64,000 bases of DNA, taken from assembly GCF_000722545.1 (NCBI RefSeq), contig NZ_JNVM01000022.1:1-64000 (forward strand), in the 5' to 3' direction. The DNA is from Paenibacillus tyrphae. GTDB taxonomy: Bacteria > Bacillota > Bacilli > Paenibacillales > NBRC-103111. Positions within the stretch are counted from its first letter, which is position 1; each line of letters opens with the position of its first letter. The notes under the pieces were generated by a model. It was not told the DNA's origin and made no database searches. It saw only the letters and a program-made list of their open reading frames with translations. Shown here piece by piece: positions 32,603-40,791 of this stretch. The translations under genes and the position numbers were made by a program.

Positions 32603-34270
32603 ATGAGCAAGGAACCAAAGAACAACTCGATGTTGGGGAGCATTGTTGGAACGAATCGCCGGAGGACCATTTCCTTCGTCGATTACTGCCGGGAGTATTT
32701 CATCCTGGACAACGGACAGCGCTACGATCCAACCGCGCGGGCCTGTATGGCGGATGTGGTCGAGGACTATCACAGCCACCCGCATATCGTCATTGAGAAA
32801 GGCGCGCAGACCGGTTTTTCCACGCTGGCGATCGCGCACACGATGTATATGGTCGATGTGCTGGAGAAGAACATCATTTATTACCTGCCGACCGACATCA
32901 TGGCCCGCAGGTTCGGGCCGACTAGGTTCGATCCGTACATCAACCGCAGCACCTACTTGCAGGAGCGCCTGCAAGGGACAGATCAAGCCGGTCTGAAGCA
33001 GATCGGTACGCACTTCCTGTATGTCCTTGGCCTGATGAGCAAGACCGGCGCAATCTCCATTCCGGCGGATGAGATCGTATTCGACGAAGTGGCCCTGATC
33101 GACCCGGAAAACATGGAGCTGGCGCAGGACCGCATCTCCGCTCCCGGATCGCTCGGCTGGCAAAAGTATTTCTCGGTCGCCCTCTTCCCGGAAGACGGCA
33201 CGGACGAGCTGTTCCAGCAAAGCGACATGCGCAAGTGGCTGATCAAGTGCAGCGGCTGCAACTATCAAGCGCCGGTTGAGGATGACTGGCCGGAGAACGT
33301 CGATGCTAGAGAAGCGGGCAATGTCCGGTTGTGCTGTCCGAAGTGCGGCAAGCACTTGAATGTCAATAACGGCGAGTGGGTTGCTGAGCACCCGGATCGC
33401 AAGAGCCGAAGAGGCTACCGGGTGCCGCAGATCATCATCCCCGGCGCGAACATGAATCTGATCTGGGACCGGTACGACAAGGCGAAGGACAAGCCTTCCA
33501 AGCTGGCAACCTTCCGGCGTTCTGCGCTGGCGATCCCCGACAGCGGCAATTTGCAGCCGGTCGGCCCGGATGTGCTCCGGCGCATCGAGGATATCAGCGA
33601 CTTTTACTTCACGGACTATTCGCACGAGATGACAGCGGTCGGAATCGACATGGGTGACAAGGCCCACGTCGCCGTCGTCGCGCCATACCGGGACGAGGGC
33701 ATTCGCCTGTTGAACTTCTGGGAAATCGATGTCGAAGACCTGCTGGAGCTCGTACTGCACATTGAACGGCATTTCAACATCGGGGCGCTCGTTATCGACG
33801 CGATGCCGTACAAAACGAAGTCGAAAGAGGTCGTGCGCAGCCTGACGAAGTGTCTCGGGTACATCCAGTATTTCAAGGGTACCGAGATCAAGGAAGGCAC
33901 CGAAGGCGAAGGCGAGCGCGAAGTGAACGTCGTGACCGTGGATCGCGACGAATCGCTCGACGAGACGACGGACCTGTTCGCGAGTAATCCTCCTCTCGCC
34001 TTGCTGCCGAAGCCTCGGGACGAGAAGGAAGAGCAAATCATCAAGCAGGTAAAAACTCATCTGCTGAAGCTGACCAAGGAAGAAACAGAAGTGAACGGCG
34101 AGAAGCGGATCGGCTACAAGAAAAAAGTCCCGAATCACTTCGGCATGGCGATCAACTCTGCTAGAATCGCCCTGCGGCTCGCCACCGGCAAGTCGGTATA
34201 TCTGGACCCGGATAACGTTCACGTCGGCGGGCGCAGTAAAATCAGGCGGATATTGGAGGGATACGGATGA
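32603..34270 (+). CDS. Terminase large subunit (Mu gp28 / GpA-like)
   Basis: Packaging motor ATPase/nuclease, 555 residues. The ATPase part has a Walker A-like EKGAQTGFST near residue 64 and Walker B IVFDEVALIDPEN near 158. Two CxxC pairs (CSGC, CCPKC) near 217 and 248 form a likely zinc finger as in GpA-like terminases. The RNase H-like nuclease part follows, with AVGIDMGDKAHVAV and LVIDAMPYKTK. Headful packaging starting from host-flanking DNA is expected for a Mu-like phage. Confidence 0.9.
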   Translation: MSKEPKNNSMLGSIVGTNRRRTISFVDYCREYFILDNGQRYDPTARACMADVVEDYHSHPHIVIEKGAQTGFSTLAIAHTMYMVDVLEKNIIYYLPTDIMARRFGPTRFDPYINRSTYLQERLQGTDQAGLKQIGTHFLYVLGLMSKTGAISIPADEIVFDEVALIDPENMELAQDRISAPGSLGWQKYFSVALFPEDGTDELFQQSDMRKWLIKCSGCNYQAPVEDDWPENVDAREAGNVRLCCPKCGKHLNVNNGEWVAEHPDRKSRRGYRVPQIIIPGANMNLIWDRYDKAKDKPSKLATFRRSALAIPDSGNLQPVGPDVLRRIEDISDFYFTDYSHEMTAVGIDMGDKAHVAVVAPYRDEGIRLLNFWEIDVEDLLELVLHIERHFNIGALVIDAMPYKTKSKEVVRSLTKCLGYIQYFKGTEIKEGTEGEGEREVNVVTVDRDESLDETTDLFASNPPLALLPKPRDEKEEQIIKQVKTHLLKLTKEETEVNGEKRIGYKKKVPNHFGMAINSARIALRLATGKSVYLDPDNVHVGGRSKIRRILEGYG

Positions 34271-36516
34271 TTCTTGGACCCGATGGAAAGCCGATCAAAA
34301 AACCGGATACGAGCGAAATCGCCCGTGTGCTGAATACGTTCTCGGCATTCCTGAAGTCGCTGCCTAACCCGGATATCATTTTGAAGAAAACCGGCAAGTC
34401 GGTCGAGATTTTCGAGGAAATGAAAACCGATGCGCATGTGTGGGCCGAGCTGACCAAACGAAAAAGCGGCGTGCTCTCAAAAGATTGGGACGTACTTCCT
34501 GCCTCCGATGATCCGCGTGATCTGGAGATTGCCGCGTTTGTCAAAGAAACATTCGAGCGGCTTAATTTCGACCAAGACATGCGGCAAATGCTTGATGCTG
34601 TGTTTTCCGGCCATAACATTCATGAGCTGATCTGGACGGAACGGGCCAATCGCTGGGTGATCGAAAATATGAAAAATCGCCCAATCAAGCATTTCACATT
34701 CGACATCGACGGACAGCTTCGGTTCCTGCGTAACCTGGGTGATCTTCAAGGCGAGCCGGTACCGCCCGGAAAATTCCTGACCGTCGTTCACGAATCCGGC
34801 GATGATCATAATCCCTATGGTGTCGCCCTTGCTACCAAATGTTTTTGGGCTTGGCAATTCAAAAAGCACGGCTTCAAGTTTTGGGCGATCTTCATGGAGA
34901 AGTACGGTATGCCTACGGCGATCGGCAAATACCAACCGGGAACATCACAGGCCGATCAAGACAAGCTCCTCGATGCGCTTGTTTCTATCGTCCAGGACGC
35001 AGCCGTTGCGATCCCGGCCAACTCTTCCGTGGATTTCGTCGAAGCCGGAAACGCCAAAGGTGATGCTCACGAAGCGTTCCTTCGATTCTGTAACGCTGAA
35101 ATCTCAAAGGCGATTCTAGGGCAGACGTTGACTAGCGAGTTGCCAAGTGGCGGTTCGTTCGCGGCCAGCCAAACCCACGCGGACGTAAAGGACGAGATCG
35201 TAGACGCTGATGCCAAGATGGTCATGGCTGCGATCAATACCGATCTGATCCCCTTTCTCGTCTGGTTCAATTTTGGCACGGTGGACGCCTATCCGTATTT
35301 TCACATATATCGGCAACGTGAAGACATTCAAAAGGAAAGAGCTGAACGGGATGAAAAACTGGTCGATATGGGCCTGCCAATCTCTGTCGATTACTTTTAC
35401 GACAAGTACAACATCCCGCGACCGGGAAAGGACGACGTGCTGGTGAAGAAGGCGGAGCCCGCCCCTTCCCCGCTATTTTCGGAACAAAACGTCTCACGAA
35501 AAGCGAGAAACACGCACGATCATGATCGCGAGCTGCACGTCGTTCAGTTCACCGCACGGGGCGATGACAAGCAGGAACGGAACGATGAGCTTCAGCTACT
35601 GTTCGCCCGGTCCGTGGATGCTGCGCAGCCGATTGTTCGCCGAATATGGTCGCAACTGGTCAACCAAGTCCGCGAATGGAACGACTTTGCTAACGCCGAT
35701 GTTTCCCGTTTGCAGTCCGATCGGGAAGCGATCGGCGAACTGGCCGATCTGATGACCCGGACGGGCATTGTCGCCTACGCGATGGGCGAATACGGCGTGC
35801 ATCTCGACTATCTGAAGGCCGAACGCGAAGGAAATGCCTCCTTTGCGGAAGACGACGACGAACCGCCGTATAAGACCATCGCGAAGCCGGTCAAGTTCGA
35901 GGAGGCGATCCGCTACTTTTCGCAACTGATGCCGATCAATATCGAGCAATACCGGCAGCTTGCGGACGAGCTGCGCGTCAAGCATTTCACGCTGGCGGGT
36001 GTGCAAAGCCAGGATATGGTTCAGGCGATTCACGAGGCGCTGCTTGCTTCACTGGAGCAGGGAACAACCTTCAAGGACTTTCTGAAAGTTGTGGAATCCA
36101 AAGCGGAGGCGCTTGGTATTAGCGACTTGGACCCTTGGCACCTGGAGACGGTGTTTCGCAATCAGATTCAGACAGCCTATGAAACCGGCCAGTATGAGAA
36201 GCTTCAGCAGCCGGAAATGGTGGACATGTTCCCGTACTATCGCTATTCCGCGATTTTGGATTCGGGAACAAGGGCCAGTCACTGGGCAATGAACGGCCTG
36301 ATCGCGCATCGCGACGATCCGATATGGCAAAAATGGTGGCCGCCGAACGGGCACCGCTGCCGCTGCGGCGTGATTGCGATCAACAAATACCGCGCCGCTC
36401 GCGAGGGCATCACCCCGGCCAATTTCAGGCCGGACGTTTCACCCGATCCGGGATGGTCCAAATCCCCCAGCGTTTCGCTGCGAGAAGTGCCCGAATCGGT
36501 CAAAGATCGTGAATAA
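34267..36516 (+). CDS. Portal (Mu gp29/DUF935) fused to MuF (gp30) head morphogenesis domain
   Basis: A 749-residue protein. The first part (about 1 to 400) is a DUF935 portal: KDWDVLPASDDPRDLEIAAF and SGHNIHELIWTERANRW. The last part (about 560 to 745) is a MuF/SPP1 gp7-type head morphogenesis domain with a Cys/His-rich end (DSGTRASHWAMNG, PNGHRCRCGV). In Mu these are two genes, gp29 and gp30; here no stop divides them. It overlaps the terminase stop by 4 bp. The join region near residue 400 to 430 is charged and low in complexity. Confidence 0.88.
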   Translation: MILGPDGKPIKKPDTSEIARVLNTFSAFLKSLPNPDIILKKTGKSVEIFEEMKTDAHVWAELTKRKSGVLSKDWDVLPASDDPRDLEIAAFVKETFERLNFDQDMRQMLDAVFSGHNIHELIWTERANRWVIENMKNRPIKHFTFDIDGQLRFLRNLGDLQGEPVPPGKFLTVVHESGDDHNPYGVALATKCFWAWQFKKHGFKFWAIFMEKYGMPTAIGKYQPGTSQADQDKLLDALVSIVQDAAVAIPANSSVDFVEAGNAKGDAHEAFLRFCNAEISKAILGQTLTSELPSGGSFAASQTHADVKDEIVDADAKMVMAAINTDLIPFLVWFNFGTVDAYPYFHIYRQREDIQKERAERDEKLVDMGLPISVDYFYDKYNIPRPGKDDVLVKKAEPAPSPLFSEQNVSRKARNTHDHDRELHVVQFTARGDDKQERNDELQLLFARSVDAAQPIVRRIWSQLVNQVREWNDFANADVSRLQSDREAIGELADLMTRTGIVAYAMGEYGVHLDYLKAEREGNASFAEDDDEPPYKTIAKPVKFEEAIRYFSQLMPINIEQYRQLADELRVKHFTLAGVQSQDMVQAIHEALLASLEQGTTFKDFLKVVESKAEALGISDLDPWHLETVFRNQIQTAYETGQYEKLQQPEMVDMFPYYRYSAILDSGTRASHWAMNGLIAHRDDPIWQKWWPPNGHRCRCGVIAINKYRAAREGITPANFRPDVSPDPGWSKSPSVSLREVPESVKDRE

Positions 36517-36531
36517 GGAGGACGACAAGCG

Positions 36532-37461
36532 ATGAAATGGTATGAAGTGTTTCGCGCTGGAAAGTATGAGCCGCAAGGCGATTTCACCGAAAACGATATT
36601 CAGCAAGTCGTGGACAACTACGACCCGAACAAGTTTGAGGCCCCGATCGTCATCGGGCATCCGAAGCAGGATGACCCGGCCTTTGGCTGGGTGTCTGCGC
36701 TGAAGCGCGAAGGCGACAAGCTGCTGGCTTCGTTCCGTCAAGTGGTGCCGGAATTTTCGGAGGCGGTTAACGCTGGGCGCTACAAAAAAGTGTCGGTGCG
36801 GCTGCGCAAGACGGATGACGGATGGACGCTGCGGCATGTCGGTTTCCTGGGTGCAGCAGCTCCGGCCGTCGAAGGTCTGAAGCCGATCGAGTTCGGCGAG
36901 GAAGATCGCGACGGTGTACAGATCGACCTGGATTTCACCAAAACCAAGGAGGAACCAACCATGTCAGAAGCACAAATCCGGGCGAAGCTCGAAGCCGAGT
37001 TCGCCGCCAAGCAGGACGAATTCAAGCGGAAGCTGGAGGCCGACTTCGCGGCCGAGCGCGAGAAGGTGAAAAATCATCTGGCGCGTGAACGTGACATTCA
37101 TGCGCTCATCGATGAACACAAAACGAAGCTCACCCCTGCCCTTCGCAGCGGCTTGGCCGAGTTCATGCAGCAGCTCCCCGACGAAGAAACCGTCGAGTTC
37201 TCGGCAGACGGCAAGGCGACAAAGCAATCGCCGTACCAGTTCTTTAAGGCGTTTATCGGCAACTTGCCGGACAAGGAAGCGTTGTTCACCGAGTTCGCCA
37301 AGACCCAGACCCAGGGCGGCAGCAATACGGCCGACTTCTCGGTCGGTGCTGGGGAAACGGTCGACGAGGATCGACTGGAGCTGGATCGCAAGGCCCGAGA
37401 CTTCGCGGCAAAAAACAATGTGAGCTACGAGGAAGCGGTCATCGCCGTTGCCCGGAGCTAA
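36532..37461 (+). CDS. Mu gpI-like prohead protease with C-terminal scaffold
   Basis: A 309-residue protein. The N-terminal half resembles the Mu I protease (APIVIGHPKQDDPAFGWVSAL, YKKVSVRLRKTDDGW). The C-terminal half is a charged coiled coil (SEAQIRAKLEAEFAAKQDEF) typical of a scaffold. GAGGACGACAAGC precedes the ATG. An internal in-frame start with an excellent binding site lies at 36961, as in Mu gpI/gpZ. Confidence 0.88.
   Translation: MKWYEVFRAGKYEPQGDFTENDIQQVVDNYDPNKFEAPIVIGHPKQDDPAFGWVSALKREGDKLLASFRQVVPEFSEAVNAGRYKKVSVRLRKTDDGWTLRHVGFLGAAAPAVEGLKPIEFGEEDRDGVQIDLDFTKTKEEPTMSEAQIRAKLEAEFAAKQDEFKRKLEADFAAEREKVKNHLARERDIHALIDEHKTKLTPALRSGLAEFMQQLPDEETVEFSADGKATKQSPYQFFKAFIGNLPDKEALFTEFAKTQTQGGSNTADFSVGAGETVDEDRLELDRKARDFAAKNNVSYEEAVIAVARS
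36961..37461 (+). CDS. Nested scaffold protein from an internal start (Mu gpZ-like)
   Basis: Within the protease gene and in the same frame, ATG 36961 follows AAGGAGG (36946 to 36952) by 8 nt. Translation from here would give a 166-residue coiled-coil protein starting MSEAQIRAKLE, without the protease domain. Mu and lambda make their scaffold from the same kind of nested start. Confidence 0.75.
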   Translation: MSEAQIRAKLEAEFAAKQDEFKRKLEADFAAEREKVKNHLARERDIHALIDEHKTKLTPALRSGLAEFMQQLPDEETVEFSADGKATKQSPYQFFKAFIGNLPDKEALFTEFAKTQTQGGSNTADFSVGAGETVDEDRLELDRKARDFAAKNNVSYEEAVIAVARS

Positions 37462-37476
37462 GGAGGCCAAACGTTC

Positions 37477-37836
37477 ATGACAACACAGTACAATCCTGGT
37501 CACACGCTGACCCGAAAAACCTCCGCGAACGTAGAGGAGTATCGATTCGTCACCGCTGCCGGAGCCCAGGCCGGGGCCGGAGCTGCCGCGATCGGCGTGT
37601 CTCTCACAGGCGCGGCGGCTGGTGGATCAATCACAGTAGCGACATCCGGCTCGGTGCCGGTGATCGCCGGGGCGACGATTGCGGTCGGCGATCAGCTCGC
37701 CAGCGACGCCCAGGGACGCGCCGTTCCCGCCGCGTCGGGTAATGTCATTCTCTCCGTCGCCCTGGAGGTGGCGACGGTCGGCCAAGATACGGAAGTGCTG
37801 CTCGGCGCACCGGCAGCTACTAAAGGAGGAGCTTAA
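37477..37836 (+). CDS. DUF2190-like capsid decoration protein
   Basis: A 119-residue Ala/Gly-rich protein (GAQAGAGAAAIGVSLTGAA) matching capsid cement/fibre proteins of the DUF2190 type, which stabilise the head. AAGGAGG precedes the ATG. It sits between the protease/scaffold and the major capsid genes as expected. Confidence 0.8.
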   Translation: MTTQYNPGHTLTRKTSANVEEYRFVTAAGAQAGAGAAAIGVSLTGAAAGGSITVATSGSVPVIAGATIAVGDQLASDAQGRAVPAASGNVILSVALEVATVGQDTEVLLGAPAATKGGA

Positions 37837-37838
37837 TC

Positions 37839-38753
37839 ATGGCAGGACTTGCAAAAAACCGTCTGGTCGACCCGATTCTGACGAACGTAGCGATCGGGTA
37901 CAAAAACGCCGAGTACATCGGCGACGCGTTGTTCCCGATCGCGCCGGTCGACAAGGAAGCCGGTAAAATCCCGAAATGGGGGCCGGAAGCTTTTAGGATT
38001 TACAACACCCGGCGTCAAATCCGCAGCAAGTCGAACCGCATCGAAATCGACGCGACGACACTGCCCTATTCGCTGGAAGAAGAAACGCTCGAAGCACCGA
38101 TCGATGACCGCGAGCTTGAAGAGGCCGCCGACGTGCTGAAGCTGGAAATGTCGCGCACCAAGATACTGACCGACAACATCCAGTTGCGCAAGGAGAAGGA
38201 TCAGGCGGATCGTGCGCAGAACGCGGCCAACTACTCCACCAGCCACGTCGAAACGCTGTCCGGCAGCGACAAGTTGAGCGATCCGACCAGTAAGCCGATT
38301 GAGATCATCGGCGATGCCAAGTCGACGATCCGATCGAGCATCGGCCTGTACCCGAACGTGCTTCAGATCGGCGCTTCGGTTTACGAAAAGCTGAAGGAAC
38401 ACCCAGCGATTCTGGAAAAAATCAAGTATTCCCAGAAGGGCATTGCAACGGCCGACCTGCTGGCGCAGATTTTTGAGGTTAGCAAGGTGGTCGTAGGCAA
38501 AGCCGTCTATGCTGACCGGGACGGCGTGATGCACGACGTTTGGGGCAACAGCATGACGCTGGCCTACGTCCCGGAAGGCGTGGGCGACATTTGGGTGCCT
38601 GCCTTCGGGTACACGATGCGAAAGAAGGGCCGCCCGCAAACGAGCAAGTATCGGGACGAGACGATCAAGTCGAATGTCATTCACGTTGCCGACGTATACG
38701 GTGTAGAGCTGACCGCCAAAGATGCGGGCTTCCTCATTCAAAATGTCATTTAA
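37839..38753 (+). CDS. Major capsid protein
   Basis: A 304-residue protein placed where the Mu T gene lies. Its sequence (NVAIGYKNAEYIGDALFPIAP at about 17, then PYSLEEETLEAPIDDREL) resembles HK97-fold major capsid proteins of Gram-positive phages. It starts 2 bp after the decoration protein stop, with AAAGGAGG as binding site. High expression is expected. Confidence 0.82.
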   Translation: MAGLAKNRLVDPILTNVAIGYKNAEYIGDALFPIAPVDKEAGKIPKWGPEAFRIYNTRRQIRSKSNRIEIDATTLPYSLEEETLEAPIDDRELEEAADVLKLEMSRTKILTDNIQLRKEKDQADRAQNAANYSTSHVETLSGSDKLSDPTSKPIEIIGDAKSTIRSSIGLYPNVLQIGASVYEKLKEHPAILEKIKYSQKGIATADLLAQIFEVSKVVVGKAVYADRDGVMHDVWGNSMTLAYVPEGVGDIWVPAFGYTMRKKGRPQTSKYRDETIKSNVIHVADVYGVELTAKDAGFLIQNVI

Positions 38754-38763
38754 GGAGAAGACT

Positions 38764-38982
38764 ATGACAGAAAAAAAAGTAAAAGAGACTTCAACATACA
38801 CGGTCGTTCGGCAGCTCCGCCATAATGACTCGAAGTTCAAACCGGGACAACCGGTGGAACTGACCGAGGAGGAAGCAGGCGAGCTACTGGAGCTCGGCGC
38901 TGTAAAAGTACTTGAACAACCGGCTGAAAAAATGAAGTCCCAAGGCAAAAATCAAGACCCCGAGGGTACACCCGAAAAGTAA
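38764..38982 (+). CDS. Small phage protein downstream of the capsid gene
   Basis: A 72-residue protein with a compact beta-rich body (YTVVRQLRHNDSKFKPGQPV, LLELGAVKVL) and a polar tail. Similar small proteins follow the capsid gene in many Mu-like phages. AAGGAG precedes the ATG. Confidence 0.65.
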   Translation: MTEKKVKETSTYTVVRQLRHNDSKFKPGQPVELTEEEAGELLELGAVKVLEQPAEKMKSQGKNQDPEGTPEK

Positions 38983-39051
38983 GTCCTAGACCGCCGAAAT
39001 TGCCTTCTAACGGTTTAGGGGTACGAGCGATCCATCGAACCATGTAATGGC

Positions 39052-39071
39052 CGTTATCACGCGTGATAACG
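39052..39071. repeat. Perfect 20-bp palindrome near the prophage centre
   Basis: CGTTATCACG followed by CGTGATAACG is a perfect dyad in the only sizeable gap (38983 to 39116) of the head operon. Its centre is about 540 bp from the midpoint of the prophage. It overlaps the upstream in-frame region of the DUF1320 gene but not its preferred start. Confidence 0.7.
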
Positions 39072-39116
39072 CGGTCTATGGACGCGCTGAAAGGCTGGAA
39101 GGAAGTGAAACCCGAA

Positions 39117-39545
39117 TTGTATTGCACAATTGACGACTTGCTCGGTCAAATCGACAAATCGAAGCTCATCGAAATTACGAACGACCGGGAAAATCCTGCG
39201 GTCGATGAAAACGGCCAGGAAATCATTCATGAGGGCAACGCGAACAGCGCGATCGAGGCAGCAATGGCGGTTGTGAACACCTACATTGCCATGCGCTACC
39301 CTGTCCCGCTCGACCCCGTTCCGAAAATCGTGAACAAGTTGACGGCAGACATCACCATCTACAACCTGTTTACCCGGCATTATAACGATGAGGATAACGT
39401 CTTTGTCCGCCGGTACCGCGATGCGATCAACCTCTTGGAAAAAATCGCTGCCGATGAAGTCAAGCTAACGGCAAACGAAAGCAGCATTCGCACCTATTCG
39501 CGCCCGAAGCAATACGGCTCGGTCTTCCAAAGGATGTATGACTAA
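39117..39545 (+). CDS. DUF1320 / Mu gp36-like head-tail connector protein
   Basis: A 142-residue protein with the DUF1320 pattern (LYCTIDDLLGQI at the start, VNTYIAMRYPVPLDPVP in the middle). The TTG at 39117 is favoured because family members begin at this point and GGAAGGAAG lies about 10 nt upstream. In-frame ATG and GTG codons upstream (39078, 39063) are alternatives. It overlaps the next gene by one base. Confidence 0.8.
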   Translation: MYCTIDDLLGQIDKSKLIEITNDRENPAVDENGQEIIHEGNANSAIEAAMAVVNTYIAMRYPVPLDPVPKIVNKLTADITIYNLFTRHYNDEDNVFVRRYRDAINLLEKIAADEVKLTANESSIRTYSRPKQYGSVFQRMYD

Positions 39546-40084
39546 TGACGACCGAAGGCGTGCGGGTGGACGGGGATTGGTCAAGGCTGCTCAATGTTTT
39601 GGGTGATCTGAATTTGAGCCCCGCCGAGCTGAAGCAGCTCAATGCACAGATTGCGCAGATTGTGGCTGAAGGAAGCAAAGAGCGCTTCGAAACGGAGAAA
39701 TCCTCGGACGGTCAACGCTGGAAACCACTTTCCCCTGCTACCTTGGAAGCCCGCGCCCGTCGTCGGAGCAAACGAAAAGACGGTTCTAGCGGATACAAGA
39801 CCAAACGGGGCAAGGTTTCCAAGCGGGCTCAACGCATCATCGCGAGCGGCCGACCGCTGAAAGACACAGGCAGGCTCATGCGTTCCATCGCGACAAAGGC
39901 AACCAATGAGGGCTTGGCCGTAGGTACAAATCTGGCACAAGCTGCAATTCAGCAGTTCGGCGGTCCTGCCGGTCGTGGGAAAAAGGTGACTATTCCTGCT
40001 CGCCCCTATCTTGGCGTATCAAGCAGCGAAGAGGCCGACATCATGGAGCTGATCAACGAGTTTGTGAAGGAGCGTATCACATGA
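39545..40084 (+). CDS. Phage virion morphogenesis protein (Mu gpG-like, tail completion)
   Basis: A 179-residue basic protein of the phage virion morphogenesis family: ERFETEKSSDGQRWKPLSPAT, LKDTGRLMRSI and IPARPYLGVSSSE are the usual conserved blocks. It joins head and tail in relatives. It overlaps both neighbours by 1 to 4 bp. Confidence 0.88.
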   Translation: MTTEGVRVDGDWSRLLNVLGDLNLSPAELKQLNAQIAQIVAEGSKERFETEKSSDGQRWKPLSPATLEARARRRSKRKDGSSGYKTKRGKVSKRAQRIIASGRPLKDTGRLMRSIATKATNEGLAVGTNLAQAAIQQFGGPAGRGKKVTIPARPYLGVSSSEEADIMELINEFVKERIT

Positions 40085-40563
40085 TCCATCGTGCAAAAAA
40101 TCTCATTGAAACGACTTTAAAGTACATTGGCGTCAAACAGATTTTCCGCGACGAGGATGCTTTCGATCGGGTTCGGGCTTCCCCTTCCGCGATCATCCTT
40201 ACGGCACGCGAAAAGTTAGAGCCTGATCGGAAGAAGGCCGCAAAGTTCGAACAAGGTGGCCGCCGCTATCTTCGCTCGAAACGATTTAAGCGGATCATCC
40301 CGATCGAAGTTTCGATTTTCGATCGGGACGAAGAAAAGGTCGATTCCTGGATTCAACTATTGCTGAACGAGCTGCCGGACGGGATTGACGACGGTAAGGG
40401 CAATTACACGCCGCTTCGCCCGAGCGCAATTGAATGGATACCGGATCAAAAAGATCGGGCGGCTGCCACGGTGTTCATCGAATTTGAATCCGGCATTTTC
40501 CGCGACCAGGAACTGGATACTATCGAACAAGTAATTATTACGACGGAGGTAAACAGACCATGA
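40081..40563 (+). CDS. DUF1834 / Mu gp37-like tail terminator candidate
   Basis: A 160-residue protein in the slot of Mu gp37 (DUF1834), with an alpha/beta body (YLRSKRFKRIIPIEVSIFDRDE) like tail-terminator proteins. Translational overlap with both neighbours supports its start. Confidence 0.7.
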   Translation: MIHRAKNLIETTLKYIGVKQIFRDEDAFDRVRASPSAIILTAREKLEPDRKKAAKFEQGGRRYLRSKRFKRIIPIEVSIFDRDEEKVDSWIQLLLNELPDGIDDGKGNYTPLRPSAIEWIPDQKDRAAATVFIEFESGIFRDQELDTIEQVIITTEVNRP

Positions 40564-40787
40564 GTGACGAGAAATCGCAGCCTGCCGAAACGAGCCCCAA
40601 GTCAACGGCAGAGCGAAAGCCAATCGAATATTGGCGGGATGCTCTGAATACCGGGCAAGCGGTATATGTCGGGCTGCTCGCCACAAGCGGCTGGGCTGAA
40701 GGCTATGAATGTACGCAAAAAGAATACGAGAAGGCTGTCGAGGCTTTTTTAAAAAAGCCGATTCCGCCTACCAGGAAAGGACGGTGA
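40560..40787 (+). CDS. Small phage protein before the sheath gene
   Basis: A 75-residue polar protein with a Ser/Lys-rich start and a compact C-terminal part (GWAEGYECTQKEYEKAVEAF). It occupies the place of Mu gp38 but is not obviously its homologue. Confidence 0.6.
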   Translation: MSDEKSQPAETSPKSTAERKPIEYWRDALNTGQAVYVGLLATSGWAEGYECTQKEYEKAVEAFLKKPIPPTRKGR

Positions 40788-40791
40788 TGGT

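Noticed and set aside
32534..34222. A 562-codon minus-strand open frame in the phage
   Set aside because: It is antisense to the terminase large subunit, has no binding site and an unlikely composition.
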